Assembly (NCBI GenBank): GCA_013334225.1
Contig: JAAXXY010000005.1
Location: 55,349 to 119,348, forward strand
Source: Chlorobiaceae bacterium
GTDB taxonomy: Bacteria > Bacteroidota > Chlorobiia > Chlorobiales > Chlorobiaceae
DNA: 64,000 bases
Direction: 5' to 3'
Positions 46,076 to 54,519 of the stretch are shown here, in pieces. Numbering within the stretch: the first letter of the stretch is position 1; the number at the start of each line of letters is the position of its first letter. The notes under the pieces were generated by a model, which was not told the DNA's origin, did not search any database, and was given only the letters and a program-made list of their open reading frames with translations. The translations under genes and the position numbers were made by a program.

Positions 46076-47068
46076 CTATTTCCTGATATGGGTAACAGCA
46101 TCGAGCTGCTTGGAAAAGAGGTCGGTGAATATGCTCATGATCGTTCGTTTCCTCACCTTGATATTCATGGTTACCGACATCCCTGACAGGAGAAAGATTT
46201 TTTTCCCCTGGATAGACAGATATTGACGGTCAAGCTTCACCTTGATGGGGAAATGATAGTATTTGATAACATCGTCGGGAGGAAGCACATCTGATCCGAT
46301 CCACGTAACTGTTCCTTTGATATCACCGAACTCGGCAAAGGGAAAGGCATCGAGTTTGACATCAACAGGCAGTTTCTCATACACGAAACCGATATCCTGA
46401 TTTGAAATAAATGCGCGAGCCGTGAGACTCTCATCCGGAACCACTTTCAGGATGATCTGGCCGACAGAAACAACGCTCTCTTTTTTCACTTTCAGATCAA
46501 ATATTGTACCATCAACAGGAGAAGTTATGGACTCATAACCCGTCGCCTGGTTGGTCATATATTGCTGCTTGCTGATCTGTTCAGTCAGATCGCTGATCTG
46601 TGCCTGCAATTTCAGAACATCGAGTTTTTTCTGCTCCACTTCGAATTCCGATACTGCTGCAGTGCTCAGCAAGGAACGAAGCTTGGCAAGCATGGAAGAT
46701 TCGGTAGCATACTGCTGCCGGGCGTTGGAAAGAGCTATCCTGAAGGATTTCAGCTTCGATTCCTCTCCAACAGACAGTACCGGTACAAGTTCCAGAAGCA
46801 CCTGACCTTTTTTTACACGCTGACCATCCTCAATATTCAACGTATTGACCTCACCATTTATAGCCGCCTGAATATTTTTCACTTCACCGGACGGCTCAAG
46901 CTTTCCGGTTGCAGGTATCGATACATCGATCTGGGCAATGGAGGCCCATACAATAAAGCCGAAAAACGTGAGCACAAGCGACCACAGGATAGCTCTCTGC
47001 ACTGTTTTTGACTGCGTGAAAACTTCTCCCTGACCGATAAGATTTTCCAATGGTTTTTTTTCCTTCAC
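46076..47068 (-). CDS. Type I secretion membrane-fusion protein (HlyD family)
   Basis: A 330-residue adaptor with a cytoplasmic N-terminus and one membrane helix (about 27-46), then a lipoyl half (ATGKLEPSGEVKNIQAAING), a moderately short coiled coil (about 105-180), the second lipoyl half (SPVDGTIFDLKVKKES) and a beta domain. It links the ABC exporter to TolC. It is shorter than E. coli HlyD (478), mainly in the coiled coil. Its start overlaps the exporter stop by 4 bp. Confidence 0.88.
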   Translation of the reverse strand: MKEKKPLENLIGQGEVFTQSKTVQRAILWSLVLTFFGFIVWASIAQIDVSIPATGKLEPSGEVKNIQAAINGEVNTLNIEDGQRVKKGQVLLELVPVLSVGEESKLKSFRIALSNARQQYATESSMLAKLRSLLSTAAVSEFEVEQKKLDVLKLQAQISDLTEQISKQQYMTNQATGYESITSPVDGTIFDLKVKKESVVSVGQIILKVVPDESLTARAFISNQDIGFVYEKLPVDVKLDAFPFAEFGDIKGTVTWIGSDVLPPDDVIKYYHFPIKVKLDRQYLSIQGKKIFLLSGMSVTMNIKVRKRTIMSIFTDLFSKQLDAVTHIRK

Positions 47069-50000
47069 CGGCTATCCTCCGCAAAAGAAATTGAATATGA
47101 CTGTTTCTGGAACAGGGAGTAGTAGCGGCCTCTTTTCGCCATCAGTTCATCATGGGTACCGATCTCGTCAATACATCCTTCATGAAAACAGAGAATAATC
47201 GACGCCCCTCTGACTGAATTAAGCCGATGAGTAATGAAGAGAACCGTTTTTTCGTGAAAAGCATGGATCATGTTTGTTGTCAGACGGCTCTCGGTTTCAG
47301 GATCAAGTGCGCTTGTCGCTTCGTCAAGAATGATAAGCCCAGGGTTTTGCAATATAGTACGAGCAATCGCAATCCTCTGCCTCTGACCTCCGGAAAGCGA
47401 TGATCCCTTTTCTCCTACCGGCGTGTTGTAACCGGTCGGCAAAGCCATGATAAAATCGTGAGCTTCCGCTATTCGAGCGGCCTGTATAATATCGGCATCT
47501 CTTGCCTCAGGATTTGTAAGCGCAATATTTTCCTTCACTGAAACATTGAACAGCATGGGATCCTGTGGAACAATGCCGATCTGGCTCCTGAGTGAATTCA
47601 GTTCAACCTTGTTGATATCATAATGATCGATGAAAATCCTTCCTTCTTCAAGGTTGTACAGTCTCTGCACAAGTTTGGCAAAGGTACTTTTCCCTGAGCC
47701 GCTTTCGCCGACAATACCGACGAATTTTCCGGCAGGGATGGTAATGCTGATATTTTTCAATACGGCAGGAGTGTTTTCCCTGAAACGGAAAGAAACATTT
47801 TCAAACCGAACCTCGCCCTGAATCGTGGGAAGCGGTATCTGCGACAACTGTTCTTTACCACCCTCCTGCGGAGAATCGACGATATCGGCAAGCCTCTCCA
47901 GAGACATGCCGGTTTCCTGGAAATTCTGCCAGAGCTGGGCAAGCCGCATAATTGGACTGGTTATATATCCTGCTATAATCCGGAATGCGATCAGTTCGCC
48001 GAGGGTCATTTCATGATTCAGAACAAAGTAGGCGCCGGCCCAGATAACGATAAGACCTGAAGCCTGGCTGAGAAAAGAGTTCGTGGAATTTGCAAGGGTC
48101 CCGGAAATAACCGGCTTGAACCCTTCCCTGACATAATCCGCATATTTTTCCTGCCAGTTCCAGCGTGCCCGCAGTTCGATATTCTGGGATTTCACCGTTT
48201 GAATACCCGAAAGCACCTCGATCAGATAGGCATTGGTGATCCCGTGACGCACGGCTTTTTCGCGAAGCTGTTTCCTGATAACAGGAGATATGACAAATGT
48301 GACGATCCCGATCAGCGGAACTACCGAAAGAGACATTATGGCGAGTTTCCAGCTGAAAAAGAACAGAACGGCTACATAAACGATCGAAAAAACTGCATCG
48401 AGAACAACACTGAGCGCCGTACCGGTTAAAAACTGCCTGATGCGTTCAAGTTCCCCGATCCGCGAACTCAGTTCACCAACCGGTCTCCTTTCAAAAAAAC
48501 GCAGTGGAAGACGCAGAAGATGATCGATAACCTCGGCCCCGAGAGCGACATCGATGCGATTGGTGGTATCGACAAAAAGATATGTTCTGAGACTGTTCAG
48601 AACAGCCTGGAGAACGGCTATGATGAGCATGAATGTACCCAGGACATGCAGAGTCGAATAACTGTTCCTTACAATGACCTGATCGATGATGACCATGAAA
48701 AGGAGGGGATTGACCAGGGTCATGATCTGTGAAAAAAACGAAGCGATCATAACCTCTGAGAGAACCGCCCGATATTTTCTGATCGAGGGCGCAAACCAGT
48801 CGAGCCCGAATTTTTTTTCAGGTGTATCCTCCCGCACATCGAGAACAAGGGCAGCCCCTTTTTTCTCCCACCTCTCCCAGAAATCATCGGCCCCCAACTC
48901 CTGGATTCCCGTTGAAGAAGGTATTGCGAGAACAATTTTTTTAGCCGAAACCCTGTAAAGTATTGCGAAACTGTCATTCCACTGTATCATGGCAGGGACT
49001 TTCAGTCTTGACAGGGCTTCTTTGCCGAAGTTCACCAATTGAACCTTCATGCCGAGCAAAACACCTATGCCTCCGCAATCCTGCATTGAAATCTGACCGT
49101 TTCTTGACAGCTGGTTCGCAAGGATACCGCTGACAAGATCTTTTTTCATAGGGATGTTGAAATAACCGCCGAGCATCCTGAAACAGGCAAGTGTGCCGTC
49201 CTCAAGACCTTTTCCCCGGTAGAAAGGAAAGTTTTTTCCCGTTCCCGTTTCGAAATCAAAACCGAACCGTTGTCGTTTATCCGATGATTGATTAAAAGCC
49301 TGATCACTGGTGTCGGCGGATTCTTTATCATCGATATGATTTTCAGGAACTGCAAGGGTCTGGGAAGAAATTGCACTTTCCTCCAGCAGGGATAAATCCA
49401 GGCTTATCAGCCTTAAAGAAAGTGAGTCCGGTATCATGCTGCCTGAAAAACGATACTCTGACCCCTCACGATAAGCGGGGTCGCTGCTTCTGCTGACAAA
49501 CCACCTTTGACCGCCGCCGGGTATAACCTCCCTGCTGAAATTTGTATCGATTACCTTTGATGAGTTGAAAATTTGTATGGCAAGGTCCCTGATACCGGCA
49601 AATCCTGCTTCACGCAAACGTTTCTCTTTTATCGGGTCATTTCTGTATATGGCGTCCAGGAGATGGCATATTTCTGATGGGTCTGTTTTTGCGGAGAGCT
49701 GGTTATACAGGCTTGGTACAGCATCGAAAAATGTATCGATTGCAGAAGCAGGAACCTCGATACAGACGCTGTCTTCAGATGCAGAGACGATCTCTGTCGG
49801 TTGACGACGCATCAGACCAACCCACCCGAATATATCACCGGGACCAAGAAGCCTCAGGGTCTGTACCGCTCCGCTGCCTGAATCATGGATTAACGTCCGG
49901 AATCGCCCGCTGCAGACAATGTAAAAAGCATCGGGAAGCGAGCCTTTGCTGATTACCTGTTTTCCGATAGTATAAACTTTCAGCGAGCATACCTCTTCAA

Positions 50001-50094
50001 GCTGCCTTTTGTTTTTAACGGAAAGGCCTGAAAACAGTGGAACGGCATCAATAAATTCTTGAAGGCGAGGGATGTTTTTTTCAACAGTGCTCAA
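47065..50094 (-). CDS. Type I exporter: cNMP-binding + inactive C39-like + ABC transporter
   Basis: A 1009-residue exporter with four parts. Residues about 15-130 look like a cyclic-nucleotide-binding domain (FIDAVPLFSGLSVKNKRQLE, LGPGDIFGWVGLM). About 290-420 resemble a C39 peptidase domain, but where the catalytic cysteine should be (DCGLAC) the sequence is DGTLAC; the histidine position reads NDSFAIL and the aspartate position AIPSS, so no proteolysis is expected. About 445-720 is the membrane domain. About 745-1000 is the nucleotide-binding domain (Walker A GESGSGKST, signature LSGGQRQR, Walker B IILDEATSALD). Inactive C39-like domains, as in HlyB, bind unprocessed substrates. It follows a parvulin-like gene. 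Confidence 0.9.
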   Translation of the reverse strand: MSTVEKNIPRLQEFIDAVPLFSGLSVKNKRQLEEVCSLKVYTIGKQVISKGSLPDAFYIVCSGRFRTLIHDSGSGAVQTLRLLGPGDIFGWVGLMRRQPTEIVSASEDSVCIEVPASAIDTFFDAVPSLYNQLSAKTDPSEICHLLDAIYRNDPIKEKRLREAGFAGIRDLAIQIFNSSKVIDTNFSREVIPGGGQRWFVSRSSDPAYREGSEYRFSGSMIPDSLSLRLISLDLSLLEESAISSQTLAVPENHIDDKESADTSDQAFNQSSDKRQRFGFDFETGTGKNFPFYRGKGLEDGTLACFRMLGGYFNIPMKKDLVSGILANQLSRNGQISMQDCGGIGVLLGMKVQLVNFGKEALSRLKVPAMIQWNDSFAILYRVSAKKIVLAIPSSTGIQELGADDFWERWEKKGAALVLDVREDTPEKKFGLDWFAPSIRKYRAVLSEVMIASFFSQIMTLVNPLLFMVIIDQVIVRNSYSTLHVLGTFMLIIAVLQAVLNSLRTYLFVDTTNRIDVALGAEVIDHLLRLPLRFFERRPVGELSSRIGELERIRQFLTGTALSVVLDAVFSIVYVAVLFFFSWKLAIMSLSVVPLIGIVTFVISPVIRKQLREKAVRHGITNAYLIEVLSGIQTVKSQNIELRARWNWQEKYADYVREGFKPVISGTLANSTNSFLSQASGLIVIWAGAYFVLNHEMTLGELIAFRIIAGYITSPIMRLAQLWQNFQETGMSLERLADIVDSPQEGGKEQLSQIPLPTIQGEVRFENVSFRFRENTPAVLKNISITIPAGKFVGIVGESGSGKSTFAKLVQRLYNLEEGRIFIDHYDINKVELNSLRSQIGIVPQDPMLFNVSVKENIALTNPEARDADIIQAARIAEAHDFIMALPTGYNTPVGEKGSSLSGGQRQRIAIARTILQNPGLIILDEATSALDPETESRLTTNMIHAFHEKTVLFITHRLNSVRGASIILCFHEGCIDEIGTHDELMAKRGRYYSLFQKQSYSISFAEDSR

Positions 50095-50137
50095 AATATT
50101 TCCCTTTTTTAAAAAAAATCATAAGATCAGAACAAGT

Positions 50138-50851
50138 TCAGTAAAAATATTCCTGAACTTCCTTCTGAACCCATTCATTAAAAAGCTGGTTGATAATCTG
50201 TTTTTTCATGGAATCATCAAGTTGCGCAGGTAATTTCTCCTTCAACTGCACAATTACGGCAAACCCGTCAATGAGAACCGGCTGGTTAAGAATTCCGGGT
50301 TTCAAGGTTGACAAAACCCCTGCAAGTTTCGGGTTCAACTGCCTCATTTCGACAGGACCTATCTTTCCTCCGGTCTTTGATTCCCTGCCTTCCGAATATC
50401 TTTCAGCAACAGAATGCAAATTCTCTTCGCCTGAATCGATACGAAAATATAACTCTCGCATCAATTCATGATCCTTGTGACGCAGCATATTGAAGACGAC
50501 CTTGTCAATACCCGATTTCAACTTCAGAAATGTACTTTCAATCTGATGAGAGAATGTTTTCTGTTTGAATATTTCAAGCAGCACAGGACGGCTGATAAAA
50601 AAATCTACGTCATGCTCCTGTACACCATCAAGAATGAGTTGGGACCTTTTTTTATCTATATAATCCGGATCAGCCGTTATCTGCTTCTGATAATAATCCA
50701 CGATTTCCTTTTCGGAACAGCTGAATGTACGCAAGACCCTGTCAACAACTATTCCCTGCATCAATTGGGGCAAGAGACCATGACCGGAAAGGATTGACAT
50801 GATATCGCCACTCCCGATATGTTTCTTCCCGATCGTAAATGAAACTGACAT
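50138..50851 (-). CDS. Parvulin-type (PpiC) peptidyl-prolyl isomerase, cytoplasmic
   Basis: A 237-residue protein with no signal peptide or membrane segment. The C-terminal half carries a parvulin-like domain (residues about 110-215): RIDSGEENLHSVAERYSEGR, TGGKIGPVEMRQLNPKLAGV and GFAVIVQLKEKLPAQ. The N-terminal half is helical, SurA-like. Parvulin genes beside cNMP/C39 exporters are a recurring arrangement and suggest a cytoplasmic chaperone that keeps the substrate export-ready; that role is inferred. It starts about 170 bp after the tolC stop and precedes the exporter by 43 bp. Confidence 0.78.
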   Translation of the reverse strand: MSVSFTIGKKHIGSGDIMSILSGHGLLPQLMQGIVVDRVLRTFSCSEKEIVDYYQKQITADPDYIDKKRSQLILDGVQEHDVDFFISRPVLLEIFKQKTFSHQIESTFLKLKSGIDKVVFNMLRHKDHELMRELYFRIDSGEENLHSVAERYSEGRESKTGGKIGPVEMRQLNPKLAGVLSTLKPGILNQPVLIDGFAVIVQLKEKLPAQLDDSMKKQIINQLFNEWVQKEVQEYFY

Positions 50852-51023
50852 AATGAAAAGCGCTTCTATAAAGCTGCACCCTGAAATTTAACGGCTGATT
50901 TTCTGTTTTAAGCATAATATAACACAAGAATATCAGCCGTGTTTCTCTCTATGATTAAAAGGAGGAATTGTATGTATCATAGGTTCCTTTATGTCAAATT
51001 ATCACGCATCATCCCGACTCGTA

Positions 51024-52418
51024 CTACAAGGCCGGTGTATCAGTTGACGGAATATCGGATTCAGTAACATTTGGAAAAGGAACATCGATATCCTTCAAGC
51101 TTGGCATTTCTGCTCGCACAACACCCATCGTGTTCATCAGCCTGCCCATCAGAGCCAACGTTTTGGCGTTTGTTATCGTCAAATCGAAAAACCCGTTGTA
51201 ATAGGCTCTCTGTGACTGGTAATATTCATTTTCGGTATCGAGAAGATCAAGAAGCGTACGTTTTCCGATATTGAACTGATCACGGTATGCGACACGAACT
51301 TCATCAAGGTTTTTCCGGTGCTGGTTCAGATAAACGATCTGTTCGGCAATCATGCGCCTGTCATTGCATGCTATGGCCACCGCCTGACGAATATCGTTTG
51401 CCGCCTTGTCTTTCAGATCTATAGCTCTGAACATCTTTTCACGATACTGGTGCACAGCTGCCCTGCCGGAACCGCCGTTGAATATGTTGTATGTCAATGC
51501 AACTTCAGCGACAGTTGCAGACTGTTGTCCTTCAACGCCGAGCACATCCCATGAACGGTCATGCCATGCTTTCAGATCGATTCTGGGATATAATTTCGAT
51601 TCCTGCACTTTCACCAAATGCCGGGCTGACTTTATATCGGACATGGTTGCAAGGAACCCTGAATTATGCTGGAATGCGTTATTCAAAACATCCCTGGTCG
51701 CAACGGGAATTCCGTCATCAGGCAGCAGAACAGCCTGCATATTCTCATCGGGAACCTCTCCTGTATAACGCTGATATCGAGCCTTGACATCGTTCAGATT
51801 ACTTAATTCGGTAAGATAGTTGGCTTGCGCAAGAGCAACACGAGCACTGATCTGCTGTAAATCCACACCTGCACCGACTCCTGCTTTGACACGGCTGCTG
51901 ACCTGGTTGTAGATTTCCCTGTGATAGTCCAGATTTCTTTTTGAAAGATTTACCATTTCCCGGTAACGCAGCACATCGACATAGGCTCTGAGACTTTCCA
52001 GACCGATATTTTCAACGGTATCCATAAATTCGAAATACCTTGCCTGTCCCGAATATTTCAGGCTGCAAACCTGATTTCTGGTAAAAAATCCATCGAACAG
52101 CATCTGTTTTAAATCCAGTCTCACATCTTTTCTCCACATATTGGTAGAAGAGATTTTATCGCCTTGAAGCACTTCCCTTCCTATCCCGGCTGATAAATCG
52201 ATCTTCGGAAAATACCCTCCCTTTGCAACCTGTTGTTCTTCATAAACATCACGAAATGCATGAAAGCGGGCTTTTATTTCCGGGCTGTTGTTCACTGCTT
52301 TTTCCACGGCTTCTTTAACCGTTATCGCCTTCGCTTCAGAACAGGATGCAAATCCTGCCGATAAAAGCATTAAACCTGAAACAGCAACTTTTACCGTAGT
52401 TTTTTTCAAGATTTTCAT
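51024..52418 (-). CDS. TolC-family outer-membrane efflux protein
   Basis: A 464-residue channel protein and first gene of the secretion operon. The N-terminus is a signal sequence ending around SAGFASCSEAKA; a cysteine there could be a lipobox but the preceding phenylalanine makes cleavage after AKA more likely. Two outer-membrane factor repeats follow, about 40-235 and 245-440, with the usual ITVKEAVEKAVNNSPEIK and KRTLLDLLDTENEYYQSQRA motifs. It should form the trimeric exit duct for the HlyD/ABC pair and perhaps also for the five-gene exporter. Confidence 0.9.
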   Translation of the reverse strand: MKILKKTTVKVAVSGLMLLSAGFASCSEAKAITVKEAVEKAVNNSPEIKARFHAFRDVYEEQQVAKGGYFPKIDLSAGIGREVLQGDKISSTNMWRKDVRLDLKQMLFDGFFTRNQVCSLKYSGQARYFEFMDTVENIGLESLRAYVDVLRYREMVNLSKRNLDYHREIYNQVSSRVKAGVGAGVDLQQISARVALAQANYLTELSNLNDVKARYQRYTGEVPDENMQAVLLPDDGIPVATRDVLNNAFQHNSGFLATMSDIKSARHLVKVQESKLYPRIDLKAWHDRSWDVLGVEGQQSATVAEVALTYNIFNGGSGRAAVHQYREKMFRAIDLKDKAANDIRQAVAIACNDRRMIAEQIVYLNQHRKNLDEVRVAYRDQFNIGKRTLLDLLDTENEYYQSQRAYYNGFFDLTITNAKTLALMGRLMNTMGVVRAEMPSLKDIDVPFPNVTESDIPSTDTPAL

Positions 52419-52761
52419 GGTCGTTGTGATATGAAGCTGTTATAATAACCTATTGAAGGCACAGGAAACCTTCTTTTAACAAAAGTTTTACATTTGAAAA
52501 TCGAACGATTCAACTATCTGTAATTTATTTTGGTACATGCATAACTATTGTTCTGATGATTATGTCAGAAACGCGCAGATATCTCTATTTTCACACACTT
52601 ATTATACTTATTATATACGCTTATTAAAAATATTTTTTGCAATAATTTCAGAATCCGTATCCCGCATGTGGGCAGTTACTGAAAATCATGCCTTTCTTTT
52701 CAGACGAAATGTCTGGTCCTGATAATCTGTAAAATAATATAAATAATTAACTTACAGCTTT
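52419..52761. promoter_or_regulatory. AT-rich promoter region of the secretion operon
   Basis: 343 bases after recD and before tolC, both on the minus strand. Very AT-rich, with CTTATTATA repeated at about 52597 and 52606 and a partial third copy. No gene and no clear terminator for recD were seen. Confidence 0.4.
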
Positions 52762-54519
52762 TCATCCGGCATCGAGCATATTCATTTCCAGTTGAGTACA
52801 TAATCCGGAGTTCCGCTCTATCCTCGATCGGACAGCTGCCGTAAAAATCTTTTCGTCGGCGATCAGCTCCAGGGAATGTTTCGCTCTTGTTATCCCCGTA
52901 TACAGCAGTTCCCTTGTAAGGATTTGATTTTTAAAGGGTGGAAGCAGAAACAGCACCCGGTCGAATTCGGAACCCTGGCTCTTGTGGACGGTCATTGCGA
53001 AAGCCGTTTCATGTCGCGGAAGCCGTTCGGGAGGAATGCTCCGCACGCCGCCGTCCGGGGAAGGAAAAAACGCTCTGATCTCCCCCCCGTTTTCGGGATC
53101 CGGGAAAAAAATGCCCGTATCTCCATTGAAAAGCCGCATGGAATAGTCGTTGACCGTCACGAGAACCGGGCGGCCCCGGTAGCGGTTGTCGACCGGAGCG
53201 ATCAATCCCGCCCGGGTGAGGATGCTTTCGGCGATACGGTTGAGGCCCGAGACTCCGAAAGAACCTTCGCGAAGGGCGCAGAGGATCCTGAAACCATCGA
53301 ACTTCTCCAGCGCTTCCTCCGGTGAAACGGCCTGGAGATAAGCCCGGTAACCTTCGATAACCCTGGCATACAGAAACGATCCAAGTTCAGCAGGAACAGG
53401 CGGCTCATGCCATGAAAATCCGGACAGAAAATTGCATATCAGCAGATTGAGCGCATCCTCCTCCCTCCCGGTATTGACCGCCCGTGTAATTTCGGCAATG
53501 CCGCTTCCTTCGTGAAAACGGTAGTTTTTTTCCAGTTGAACGATTGCGCCGGATAACGGAGAACCGGTTCCCCTTTCCCCTGCCCTGCAGATATCCAGGA
53601 GTACGGCGCCCGCTTCGACAGAGGAGAGCTGGTCCCTGTCTCCGAGCAGGACCAGCCTCGTTTCAGGTCTGAGCGCGCTCACAAGCGCTGTCATGAGGGG
53701 CAGCGCCACCATGGAGGCTTCATCGACGATAACGGTATCGAAGGGAAGCAGATTTTTCGATGAATGGCGGAAGCGGGAGGAGCCGGCAATGGCTCCGAGC
53801 AGCCCGTGGATCGTTACGACAGTATCGGGAATGGCCGCCCTGATCTCTTCCGTGCAGTCGAGGGTGCTCCTGAGTCTCTGTATGGATGCTTTCAGCCTTG
53901 CGGCCGCTTTTCCGGTCGGGGCCGCCAGGGCTATCCTCTTTCCCTCTCCCTGCTGTTCGAGCAGAAGCGCAAGTATGCGGACAACCGTCGAGGTCTTTCC
54001 GGTACCAGGACCGCCCGAAATCACCGAGAAATGCCGGCGGAGGGCGACTGCCGCAGCCTTTTTCTGGCGGTCCCCCTCCAGATCGGTATCGCCCGGGAAA
54101 AGCCGCATAAGGGCTTCGCGCAAACGAGCTTCATCGATATCGCCGGATAATGCCGATGCTTTCCGCAGAAGTATCCGGGCAAGTTCCCTCTCATAATGCC
54201 AGTACCGGCAGAGATAGAGGCGACCGGCGTCATCGAGCACGAGCGGACGCTGGTCTCCGCCGGGAAAACTGACTACAGAGCTGCCCTTCAGAAGCTCCAT
54301 CAGAGCATCGAACCCGGGCAGGAGTAATTCTCTGTTGTCAAGAATGACGGTCTCTCCGGCAATATCGGCAAGGTTAAGGCAACTGCTCCCCTTCCCGACT
54401 GCGCTGCCTGCAAGGGAGACGACCAGACGGAAAAGATCGCCGGGTTCACCTCCGGTCAGGCTGCAGATAAATGCGGCAAAATGGCGGTCTATGGCACGTT
54501 CCTGATATTCCATGGTCAT
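52762..54519 (-). CDS. recD: Exodeoxyribonuclease V alpha subunit (RecD helicase)
   Basis: The 5'-3' helicase of RecBCD, 585 residues. Superfamily 1 motifs are visible: Walker A VISGGPGTGKTSTVVRIL (near residue 168), Walker B VIVDEASMV, GDRDQLSSVEAG and the C-terminal TVHKSQGSEFDRVLFLLP. Its ATG overlaps the recB stop (TAATG), so the two are translationally coupled; a second ATG two codons in (54513) is possible. Confidence 0.93.
   Translation of the reverse strand: MTMEYQERAIDRHFAAFICSLTGGEPGDLFRLVVSLAGSAVGKGSSCLNLADIAGETVILDNRELLLPGFDALMELLKGSSVVSFPGGDQRPLVLDDAGRLYLCRYWHYERELARILLRKASALSGDIDEARLREALMRLFPGDTDLEGDRQKKAAAVALRRHFSVISGGPGTGKTSTVVRILALLLEQQGEGKRIALAAPTGKAAARLKASIQRLRSTLDCTEEIRAAIPDTVVTIHGLLGAIAGSSRFRHSSKNLLPFDTVIVDEASMVALPLMTALVSALRPETRLVLLGDRDQLSSVEAGAVLLDICRAGERGTGSPLSGAIVQLEKNYRFHEGSGIAEITRAVNTGREEDALNLLICNFLSGFSWHEPPVPAELGSFLYARVIEGYRAYLQAVSPEEALEKFDGFRILCALREGSFGVSGLNRIAESILTRAGLIAPVDNRYRGRPVLVTVNDYSMRLFNGDTGIFFPDPENGGEIRAFFPSPDGGVRSIPPERLPRHETAFAMTVHKSQGSEFDRVLFLLPPFKNQILTRELLYTGITRAKHSLELIADEKIFTAAVRSRIERNSGLCTQLEMNMLDAG

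Noticed and set aside
46076..52418. Calling the exporter a bacteriocin-processing (double-glycine leader) transporter
   Set aside because: The C39-like domain lacks the catalytic Cys, His and Asp, so leader cleavage is not expected.
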